Positions 50,542-61,400 of a stretch of 64,000 nt of DNA are shown piece by piece (position 1 is the stretch's first letter; every line of letters begins with the position of its first letter). This DNA comes from Stenopsyche tienmushanensis (lineage: Eukaryota > Arthropoda > Insecta > Trichoptera > Stenopsychidae), in contig WACJ01000251.1 in the NCBI GenBank assembly GCA_008973525.1, positions 434,001 to 498,000 on the forward strand, read 5' to 3'. Position numbers and translations under genes: made by a program. The notes beneath the pieces are model-generated. The model did not search any database and was not told the origin of the DNA. It worked only from the letters and a program-made list of their open reading frames with translations.

Positions 50542-50912
50542 CCGGGTGGGCGTTAAACTTCACGATGCCTACCCATAAAACCCCGGGGAAGGGGGGGGAG
50601 CCAACCCTATCCCCATGAGCTTGGATCCCCACTGAGGTTGGACTTGTGGTCATAGTGAATTTAGTATAACCTCTGTCTGTCCTTCTCCAACGCACCTTCG
50701 GGTGCATCTTATTTAAATCTGGTGTTTCCTGTGGAAACTTCGCATCCTTTGGGGGGCGCAGAGTAAAAGGGGTGCTTGGACACTGCGCGTAGCATTTTCT
50801 GTTGGCGTTAAAGATCAGAGGAAGATCTCTGTGTGGTTAGTCCGGGGTAAAATGGAACAGACCATGCAGCAGCGTCGGCAATAGGATCGACATAGACCCT
50901 CCAAGCACGTTA
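50542..50912. mobile_element. 371-bp GC-rich insertion with 15-bp target duplication
   Basis: The segment is sharply GC-richer than its surroundings and is bracketed by exact 15-bp copies of TCTGTATTTCCTATT (50527-50541 and 50913-50927). It starts CCGGGTGGGCGTTAAAC and ends CCCTCCAAGCACGTTA. There is no poly(A), no terminal inverted repeat and no long ORF. Variable-length duplication suggests target-primed retrotransposition (a SINE or truncated LINE), but the family is unknown to me. Confidence 0.75.
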
Positions 50913-50927
50913 TCTGTATTTCCTATT

Positions 50928-53033
50928 TTCAACCATCTTTCCTCATTAAAAATAACACAATTTTTGTATTCCTTAATCTGTTAAAAGGCATTTTTTCAAT
51001 AATGTATTATACTATTATCCAGCACAAAGATGTATAATATAGTATAAATATTTTTTATTAACAATTGTAAATTATCATCCTGGATGAAACATTAAAATTT
51101 TAGACAGCGTTCCTTGTTAAAATTGATCAAATGCATAAAATTATTTTGTCTGCTATTAATCTATTGAAGATTCGCCTACAGTCTAGTTAAAATCATATTC
51201 TTCTATTATTTCATGTTGTGTAAAATTTTACTATGTTATAAAATTTGGTATGAATCAAAATCTTTTGTTACCCAAGAGAGAACTTATTAACAAAGGATTT
51301 AATTGGAATGTTATTATGATGAAGCAATATAAAAAACTTGGTTTCCTTTACAAAGAAAAGAGTCAATGGCATATGACTACAATTTAATATTTTTTTGCGG
51401 ATTGAAAAAATGCATGTTATAATAATAATGAATTCGAGCATTGTGTGGCAAATTGCTTGATGGAATCCTTTGTAAATTACTATTATAATTGTGGATTTAT
51501 CATAATATAATGAATCATCACTGCATATTAATAACATTGATTGTTATACTTTATTCTGCTACTAAATGTGTTTTTGTTGGTACATCACAATCCTAAAATC
51601 ATGAAAATTTCATTGATTCATATGCAATTATAATTTTTATATATTTTTGTCTTGCATGATGTACATCATTGGAAGTCAAAGAAATGACGCGTTCAGTTGC
51701 TTTTGCTTTAAACATTAAGCTTTATTATATTTTTATTTATTAATTCAATACTATACTATATTTAATGCTTTTAAATCACATTGAAAATGGAACATTTTGA
51801 GTATAACATTAATAAAAACTAAAAAAACAACATTAAGACAATTTTTCTAGATATACAGATTTATCAGTAAAAAATTATAATATAAACAAATATTTTAGAA
51901 CGAAAGAATTTTATTTTGCACCACTCAAAATCTATATTTAAAGATGATGCATTATTTTCTATTACGAGTAAAATATTTCACATTTATACGATTCAATTTG
52001 AACATTGATTTATTAGACGTTATATATTTAATATATAAATAGTGAATAATCTGATCAATATATGATGTCTATCGTTTATTAAATTCTTATATATTTGATA
52101 CATAATGTAATCTCAAATTTAAGTATAGGACAATAACGAATCAAAGGTAATCCTTATCAGGAATGATTTCTATCTATTTATTTTGTTTGTCTATAAATAT
52201 CTATCATCTTGAAAGTAAGAAGGCATGTACATATTATTCGAAGCACAAACAAATGTAATGGCTATTGATGAATGAATTAAAGCATTGCAATAGATACATA
52301 CATTCACTAGCCAGATGCGTTCAATGCATTTTTATGTTCGTCAATTTATAAATGATATAAATTACTATGTTAGTCGTATATATCGTCAAAAGTATTTCAA
52401 TGTAATTTAAAAACAATCATTAGCTTATATTTTTTATTGCTTGTATGAATGCATTGTTACAAACATGGTCCGATTTATCACATCACAAAGAACAGATCTT
52501 TCGTTGAAATGCTAATTATCGTTCTGAAATAAATGATTCACGTAGCAGAGTAGTTAAACCAAATTATTTTGTTATAAAAGTGTGGAAATAATGGAAAAAC
52601 ACACGTTAGTATTTTTATTATTATATGAAGTAATAAAAAAAATCTTTGCGTTGATTATATGTATTGCATTCGAATTGAAACTCATTATAAAATTAAGTTT
52701 CTAATATGATCCATACACTGATTCTCTCATTGAATACACTTTCACTGCACATTCCGGTTATCTCAATTGATGGAATGTGGTTGTAGTATTTATTTAGTAA
52801 TATTTTATGCTTATTTTGATTAAGAATATATGAATTTTAAGGTTTTTTTAAAATTTTATTGGGAATTGTATTTTTTTCTTTCTGGCTGTTTCAATCTGTT
52901 ATTATTTTAGGACCATGGTAGCCAAGTAATAATAGTAAATTACACTTAATAATCCTTTATAAAAAAAAAACACCTTATTTGACTTATTTTTTACAGGCGA
53001 AATATTTTAATATAGTGGTTGTCCAATAAGATT
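50928..53033. other. AT-rich intergenic
   Basis: No gene or repeat boundary could be supported. Confidence 0.4.
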
Positions 53034-53041
53034 ATTTTTAG

Positions 53042-53152
53042 CAGGGCTTCGAACCGTTATTTTTTTAAATTTCGGTGACGCTCCTAACATTTATATCGGT
53101 TCGGTTACGGACAAAATAACGGTTTTCGGTTTCGTTCCGGTCTAAAGCCCTG
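53042..53152. mobile_element. 111-bp hAT-type MITE with 8-bp target duplication
   Basis: Ends CAGGGCTTCGAACCG and, reverse-complemented, CAGGGCTTTAGACCG. Flanks ATTTTTAG (53034-53041) and GTTTTTAG (53153-53160) match at 7 of 8 positions. CAGGG termini with an 8-bp duplication are the hAT signature. The interior is a run of CGGTTTCGGTT-like sequence without coding capacity. Confidence 0.8.
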
Positions 53153-53439
53153 GTTTTTAGGTAAAAGACGATCTATGAATTTTAATGATTGATGCAAACC
53201 AGTGCATTAATATGCCTGGATCGAGACAATCGATCCGAAATATGCATACATCTTATGTTTGTACGATGAAAATGTTTTTATGTTTTTTGGATAACTACAA
53301 GATGAATCTGTATATAAATCAAAAACCCATCTTATATCATGACCTGAATAGGTCTTCGCTTTTTATGATCACCCATTGTTCCAAATGGTTTACTATTTCA
53401 TCAAAGAAACCTGATTATTTGGTCCATTGATTTCAATTC

Positions 53440-54395
53440 GGAGAATATACACGATACGCTCTGATATAAATCCACTTTTCTCTCCTTAACACTGTTGATA
53501 GCACACAATCCGTTCATTTTTCGGAATATTTCTTAACCTGTTAAGCGGGGAAGTTCCTTTTCAATAACGCAACATATAGTGGGCGCGCACATTTTCGTTA
53601 GGACGTATATATACGTCCCGCGCACCTGGCGTGAGCTCATATTATTAAATTTTTTAACGATGCTTAGAGTTTATAAAAAATCAATGAAACATATATTTTT
53701 TATTTATTTAGATACATAAACATATAGAGAAATTAACAAATTTAAAACAATAAACAAAAGCACAAAAAGAAAATGGAAACGTAGAGTTTAAAAAAAATAT
53801 ATATCCATACATAAATTCAAAACTCAACTTCTGTGTAATATATTTTAAAACAGTTGTTGACATATAGTGATATCTCACAATTCGGACACTAGTATGTAGA
53901 TTATTTCCCTTTTTTTTTGTAACAAACTCGACATTTCTAGTTTCCTTTCATTTGTTCTTTAAAAATGCCTTTCAACTAAGCTTGAGGGCTTAGGTGTAAT
54001 GCTGTTTTTTGATGGCATAGGTTGGCTTTTTACTATGTTGTCTGAACTAAGCATCAATACGTCTTCTTTGTCTTTCCATTTTAAAATTATATGTTTGCCT
54101 TTGAATCTTAAATTCATGTTAAACATGTATCGACAACTCACACGTTCGTTAAATAAAAATAAAATGTCCCGGCTGCTTCAGGACTCAACATATTTTTCGA
54201 GGACGTATATATACGTCATAAGCAATTTCGATGCAGTTTACGTTGGACGTATATATACGTCCCGCCCACTTAACAGGTTAATGTTCAACTTGCAAGGTAT
54301 ATGCTTTCTGTTGTTCAGCTATTTTTGTTTATTAATGTATTGCGAAAATAAAAGGTCAGGGTTACCCTGCAAGACTGCCATTTTACTTCAATACA
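53440..54395 (+). repeat. repeat family R2, copy split by piggyBac B
   Basis: The left part (about 53455-53536) has AACACTGTTGATAGCACACA and GGAATATTTCTTAA. The right part (54278-about 54390) resumes with TTAATGTTCAACTTGC and continues AAAAGGTCAGGGTTACCCTG. Both halves join to match the uninterrupted copy at 32.86-33.23 kb. Confidence 0.7.
53537..54277 (-). mobile_element. non-autonomous piggyBac-like element, copy B
   Basis: 741 bp between TTAA sites (53533-53536, 54278-54281), with termini CCTGTTAAGCGGGG and, reverse-complemented, CCTGTTAAGTGGGC, and subterminal GGACGTATATATACGTCC palindromes. Minus strand 54141-53959 encodes a piece of piggyBac transposase (KGKHIILKWKDKEDVLMLSS, matching the conserved W-KD-R/K-x-V-LS block). 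Further left, in a broken frame, is a Cys-rich C-terminal domain remnant (CPNCE-like and NCFKIYYTEVEF). The catalytic core is absent, so it depends on another copy. It is inverted relative to copy A at 3.15 kb. Confidence 0.85.
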
Positions 54396-55488
54396 TAATT
54401 TCTCTTGCTTTTTTTGGTTTTTATAAATCTTAAGATAAATTTATGTTTTCAGTTTGCGGTGTAAATTGATCAATATGAATCGGACCATTGATATGATCAA
54501 ACATTTCAATCAAGCCTAGATCAGAATGCTTTTTGGCAGACCTGGATAAATGGTAACATATGATCTGGTAAATTCTTTTCATTCAACATATTTACATATC
54601 ATATTGATTTAATTATGTCTTACATTCATAGCCTCGTTTGATCGATGTTGAAGATAGCATGCCCTCCGAATTTAATATGCGAACGCTCACCCAACGGGCC
54701 ACATGGGCGATCGAATCGAAGAATATCATCTGGATAGGGAGCGTGGGTGTTTTTTAAAGATTTATCAGTTTTATTTGGGAGACATGTATTTATCTCTATT
54801 CAGGATCTTCTCCATCTATCTTATATCGGCTAGATGATATATCAATCCATCACGTTGATGGCTTTCCTCTTTGCGTATAGATTATTAGAGAGGGCCGCGA
54901 AAATACCTTTGTAAGCCTCTGTCCTATTATTGAAGCACATATGCCAATATAGCAAAGTGACTGTTGTCATATAAAACAGTCAGTGTTCGAGTATCCAGTC
55001 TGGGCAGTTGCGGTTTCTAATCTGTGAAACTTGTCAGTGAAAAAATATATATCAATAGTAACACTATATTATTAATTAAAACATGCTCGATGACCACACT
55101 GTATCTTTAAATTGTATGCAATCATAATTGGTAACGTAAATATTCACAAGTGTTATTGATATTTGAGGAAAATCTCAAACTGATGCCAAAATTTGGATAC
55201 TATTTGCCTTATTTTGAATCATTAAAATTTTATAACATTATTTGTATAGAAATATCCTTGAACTTCGACCAATCAAAATAGTTTGAATATCCTTTCTTGC
55301 GTCAATTGATGGGGGTACGTTGTATGCAGGATTGCGAAAACAACTTTTAACATTAACACGATTAATAAATAATTTGCATGTAAATAATATAAAGTGTATT
55401 CATATAAGTGTTTAAATTCATAAATGTGTATGTTTAAGGATACGTCGGAGATGCTGATTTCGTTTTGATTGAAAAATCCTATTTCAAA
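54396..55488. other. upstream region of the glucosylceramidase gene
   Basis: AT-rich with a slightly GC-richer patch at 54640-54730. Presumed promoter and 5' UTR of the downstream gene, but no element could be singled out. Confidence 0.35.
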
Positions 55489-58400
55489 ATGACAAAAGGA
55501 TATTCAGTGATCCTGTTGGTGTTTGGCGTCCTTCTCGCGTCTTATTTGTCAGGTATCTATTTTAGTATAAAAATACATCAATAACATGATAAATGATATC
55601 TTAGATCGATCTGATTAAAGTATGTTGTGATGCTTACTATTTTTGTCGATCTGATTGAGTGATTGCAATGAAATATTCGATACGCTTTTGATATTTGCTC
55701 TCGTATGTTAAAGATGATTGAATTGAATATCCAAAGAAATACACTTGAAAAGCATTAATATGATCATACATTTTATGTCGCTGTGGCTACAATTAATACA
55801 TCTTATAAAACTTCTAACATCAGATAAATATTCGACAGTATATCGTCGAAATTATCTGAAACACTTAAAGTCATATCTTATAAGATGGAACGGTTTTTAT
55901 TGTCAATAAAACGCCGCAATTTGAAATTGAAAATCAAACATCATCGAAAATTTGATTTAATAACGAGTCTCTGAATAAAACTCGCAATTGCTCTAACATC
56001 TGCCATCCGCCCGTATCAACTAATCTCAACAATTTCGCGCACTCAACAATAACTCTTAAAATATCGCATACTAGATGAAACGTTATTTTGACCAGGACTT
56101 AAATCCTAAAATTTATTATAGGATACCTAAGTCATATATAAATTTGGCTTGCGAGCCTGTATCTCTGTATGTATGTATCCCTGTCATAATCAAATAGGTT
56201 CCTGTTAATTCGTCATATATGTGCATTCCAAACTCGATTCTAATTGATTACTAATTTAGCGTTTCTTACTCCTTTTGATTGTAAGTAATCATTGGGAAGG
56301 TCAGCTAAATCCATTGGTATGGAAATACGTTTTTCAATATGACTCAAAAAAATCAACAGAACCCCAAGTAGAACGTTAAAAGTATTGTATTAGTTGAAAG
56401 TTATAGTATTGTAGTGTTTCGTATATAAAAATAAGGGCCGTAACAAGGGCGTGGCAAAGCTGTCGCCCACCACGGGCGCAACTGGGCTTGGGGCACAAAA
56501 TCTGTTTTTATAATATATACTAAGCTGTTTAATCCCTCTTTGCTTTATTATCGTTCAGGTATGGCATCCAATCGCGAGCCGTTCATTTGTCATATTAGCG
56601 GTCCGAAAAGCGGACCGATTGAGCATACAGACCTTTTGGCCACTCCGTCCTCTTTTAGGGCTTTTTGTGGCATTTTCTATGATCAGTAGGATCACGGAAT
56701 CAACGTAGCGTCTAGACACCTTCTATTATAGTATTTTTTAAAAACAGTTACCGCCATCTTTATCATCTGCGCCACAATGGGTTAGATATTATATTAGAAC
56801 TATTTAAAAGGATATTCGATCCACATTATGGAACCACAGGAATTGAATCAAAAACTGATTCACTTAGAGAGCTCTTATGATTTATAAATATCTGGTTCCA
56901 ATCGATTTGTTTTCTCTTCGACATTCACTATCCATTTCCAATAATTGCAATATCACTTTCGATCAGATGGTTCGTTGATCAATTAAATGTTCACAAAGAT
57001 GTAACAGTACAACCAATAAAGGTATTTAAACTATTGAATGAGTTAAATTTTGATTTGATTTTTTTCCATTTTACATTTTACGAGTTAGCAATGATAAAGC
57101 ATTGTCAAATTTTGTTTTGTTGATCTTATCGAAATCGAATGGCGACATTTAATAAAGATTTGTTGATACATCTTATCGTTAACAAGACATGAGTTTACAA
57201 GCGAATAGCTTTGGCGTTCTAGTTTATTTTTATAAGATATTAGCGAATATCTGGCATGCGTTGCAATGCCACGCGCGCTTAGTAATTATTTGAAAAGCAG
57301 TACGTGGTTTATTGCTTCAGGCCACGTGTAGCGCGGGCCGAAGGGCTAGTATCCAAAAGCCAGGGGATAAATAGGCAAAACAGACGACCGCCACGGGCGC
57401 AACTGGCCTTGGTCAAAATTTACACATAGTTTTTATTTTACTTGACCTATTCTATGTTAACTGAATCAACACTGATTGACTCAGTGCGTTTTTATAATAT
57501 GTATAAAGTTGTCTAATTCCTATTTTTTTTAATTTTGTTTATTTCGTCACATCAGCGGTCCGAAAAGTGGACCGATTGGACACACAGATCTTGTGGCCAC
57601 TCTGTCCTCTTTTAGGGCTTTTTGCGGCATTTTCTATAATCTATACGATCATGGAAGCTCCCTCAGAGGCTAATTTACATAGGTGGCTTGCACCAAATGA
57701 GGTCGCGAACGAGTCTAGACTCACTCCCACCCATAAAACCTATATATTTATCAATCTTTCTAATTTAAGCTGGTATCTTAGCTAGTTTTTTAGTCTTAAG
57801 TTACAAAATCTAGCTAATGTCTCCCCCGCACTCAGAGCACAAGTGGCCACTCGAAGTTAAGAATGAGCGTATCCTTGCGGACATAGATATTAAATTCAAG
57901 TTTTGCACCTTTGCTGTGCACTTTTGTTGAGCGGGCTGGCATGTTACCGAATAGCGGGACCAATAAACAGCTCGGATCAGTGGAGGGTCCCCATGTTCCT
58001 TTGTCTCAGATGTGAAGTGATGGACCTACGTTTCATCTATAGGTTATGAATCGATGTAAAAACGGTCTTATAAAAAACATTCGATTGTTTTATTGTGAGC
58101 AAACGCGGCACCCATCTTACGCACAGCTTTCTCATGTCCAAATTTTCATTCAATATGCAATGACAGCACTTTTTGAAACAGTCTATATAGTAGTATTTTT
58201 ATACAAAAAAAAAAACAATCACCATCTATACGTTAGATTGGTTAATTTTAGAATTATCATCGTATATTATTTTAAATTATTTAGCGTTTTAATATCTCGT
58301 GAGCGGAGCTTAACCACCGTATTGCGCACGCATCCTTTCTCTCCCCGTCCCCGCGGCCCAAGCTTTATTTCGCCAGACCAATATGCGGCAACATGGTGGA

Positions 58401-61400
58401 TCCGCTAAACGTCTCGCATAAAAAATTGCGCACACAAACAATATTTATACTAACTCTATAACGTTCATGAAGGTGCGCACAATAACTCCCCAACATTTCA
58501 TCGCAATCGGATGAACGGTATGGCAGCGCATAAAATATAAACAAACAAACATTGTGAAATGGAATTGATCTAAATTTTGATAGCATGAAAAGTGTTTATG
58601 CTTTACATAAGATCCTAAAAAGAAACCATGCAAAATTTAATATAGATCAGCTATAATATGTAGATTTGTAGAGAGAAAAGACAGGCATTCATTCCATTTT
58701 ATGTATGGAAATTTTAAATTAAATAGAATATCTAATTTATTAAGGAATTAATAACTCCATATGACTAACTAGTTTGATATATATCATATAGAATTAGCAA
58801 GCCGCTTATAACCATCACTCTTTGATCTGTAATTTATCTTATTGATGGCAAATAGTCTTTAAATATTGAAAAAAAAAATTAACATGGTTGAGTATTATTA
58901 AAGCTTAAATCTGTTTTTAGATACAAAAAAATTAAAATATCTTTATCTTCATTAAATCATTAGACCTTGCATGTCGAGTTTAATTGTATGGATTTACTTT
59001 TATGATATTGAACACAATTGAATTCGTCGACACAATTTGGAAAATATTTTATGATGATGATATTTCATGGACATTATATAACTAATAATTTTATTTGTGT
59101 CATTTGATGAACTAAATACCATTCATAGTCTTTTCTATGAAGCTAAATGTTATTCTATTCACGAGTAAAAATAGTCTTGCCAAGCAATAATTTTAGATAT
59201 GAGGTCTTTTGCATACTAATAGACATTTTGGTATTTGTTAATATATGTACATGTTCTAGTAAAATATATTCTAAATCGATAGCCTTGGTACATTAAATAT
59301 ATTTAGTGAAACCCTTTATTATATTTATTATCCATTCCATCATGTCCATTTCTATGAAATATAAATTTCAAACATCCAAAAATATGAGTAGCATGAGTAC
59401 ACAAGCTTTTTAATTTGAATAACTTTTTTCATAAAAGCTTTTGCAAAAATCTTGTAAATCATCTGGCAAACAAAACAAATACACAAATGACTTGAATGTT
59501 AATAAATACATACAAGTTTATAATTATAATGTCTTTTTTCAGATGCTGACAAACCTTGCAATCCTAGGCAGTATAATCATGATTCTGTAGTTTGTGTTTG
59601 CAATTCCACATACTGTGATGAGATATCCAAACTCGAAACCCTACCAAGTGGTCAATACGTTGTTTACTCATCAAGTTTGGTATGAAGTTTATGTAATGCG
59701 TTATCCTTATTTTAAATAAGCAAAAAAGTTAATGACGTGCGAATGTATCACGAGCGTTAAAGATCAATATGGAAAGGATTCATTAGCATTGTTGTTAAAT
59801 TATCTTACTTTACTGTGCAAAGTGCTGTATCTCTTTATTTACTCTTTGAAACTCAAAACTTCCACTGTATATATTTTAACTACAGCAAATAAAAACATAT
59901 ATAGTATCGCAAATATATATTTGAATTTTTATGGTAATATAAACAACGTACAGCATTATCTTATTAAAGTTGATTCAAAAGTAAGTGGGATGCGACGGTG
60001 ATGATATAATGGTCTGCCTGATGAATTATACTGATAATATGAAGATTTTGTATTTAGTGCCGTTTTTATTTTTTTCAGGGTGGCCTTCGCTTTCATAAGA
60101 CCGTAAATACATTTTTAGAAAAGCATCCTGAAAAGTCCCCAAATGAAAAAAACTTTTTCGAATGGTTGAAATTATCTTTTAGAAACAAAAATTTGAGTGA
60201 GTGTTCAATGAAATCTTACCCGTTCCTAAATGGTAACAATCGTTTTAAGTATTTACTAACATTACGTTTTGCAATCAAAATAAAATATTGGTAATGCCAA
60301 CGGTATTATTTAGTGCGAATAACTGTCGTAAAACAATTGACATCTTGATAAGTGTATAGTTTATATACAAAGCTTTGAAGTAAAATTAATTTATGCATCA
60401 AATCAACCATGCAATTTATTTCTCGAGCAATTAAAAGCGTCTTCATCGAGAAGATTTATTCGAAATTGAAATTTTAATAACAATTCTCCATACGTTTTAT
60501 AAATTTCAGACGATGCCACCATTAAAATCAATCGAAATCAACAATACCAGACAATATTCGGTTTTGGAGGATCATTTACAGACGCCGCAGGTCTTAACGT
60601 TAAAACGCTGAGTGAATCTACCCAAAGAAACTTTATTAAGTATATCATATTTTTATAATATTATTATCCATTTTGAATATAAGGATTAAAGGATAACATT
60701 CAGGGCACTTGTGATGAGCAACATTTTATAATGAAGCCATTCCGTTTTTATACAGATTCTGTAGATTTGCTTTAGATTATTTTTTTAATTAAAGTAAACA
60801 TGTGAAAAGAATTACACATATTTGCAATGAAAATATTATCAAAGGGAAGAAATAAAATATAACGATATACGAGGCATATCCAAAAAGTAAGAGTACCGAC
60901 GCTCTGATGCTTTGTGCTTTTCATTTTCGATAGAGTTAGCAAATCTGCATTAATAAAGGCCGAGGTATTGGGAAGAGAATGAGGGGTCGATTGTCTAAGT
61001 AGGCTGTAAATTATTGTTGTAATGCCATTTTGAAATTTGCCAGTTGTAGGCTGAGGAGCGTAATCCGGTTTAAAGAAATGCATATCTTTTGGGATCTTTT
61101 AATTGAAATTTTGCCACAGGGAGAAACAATAAATACTGTAAAACATAAAAATGCTACGAAGGACGATACAGGACCAAAGAAGAGGAATATTATTGGATGG
61201 AGTATGCTTATTGCAAAATGCACATTCATCCCCATACGGCCAACACCACAAAGCTTGGACTCATTTAGTTGGGACATGATTAACCTCACAGTTCACAACT
61301 CTGATCTGGCAACCTAAATTTTCATCTTTTCACTTCTCCGAAGTTGTTTATGGATGGGAGAAGGTTTTTTATTGACGATGAGATCCAAAATGCTATCAAA

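Noticed and set aside
58046..58408. 120-codon plus-strand frame
   Set aside because: Its 3' third is the R1 repeat core (RGPSFISPDQYAATW recurs as a shadow of other R1 copies); the rest is low-complexity AT sequence.
60772..61289. Minus-strand frames in intron 4 of glucosylceramidase
   Set aside because: Antisense to the mariner relic, whose plus-strand reading gives transposase motifs.
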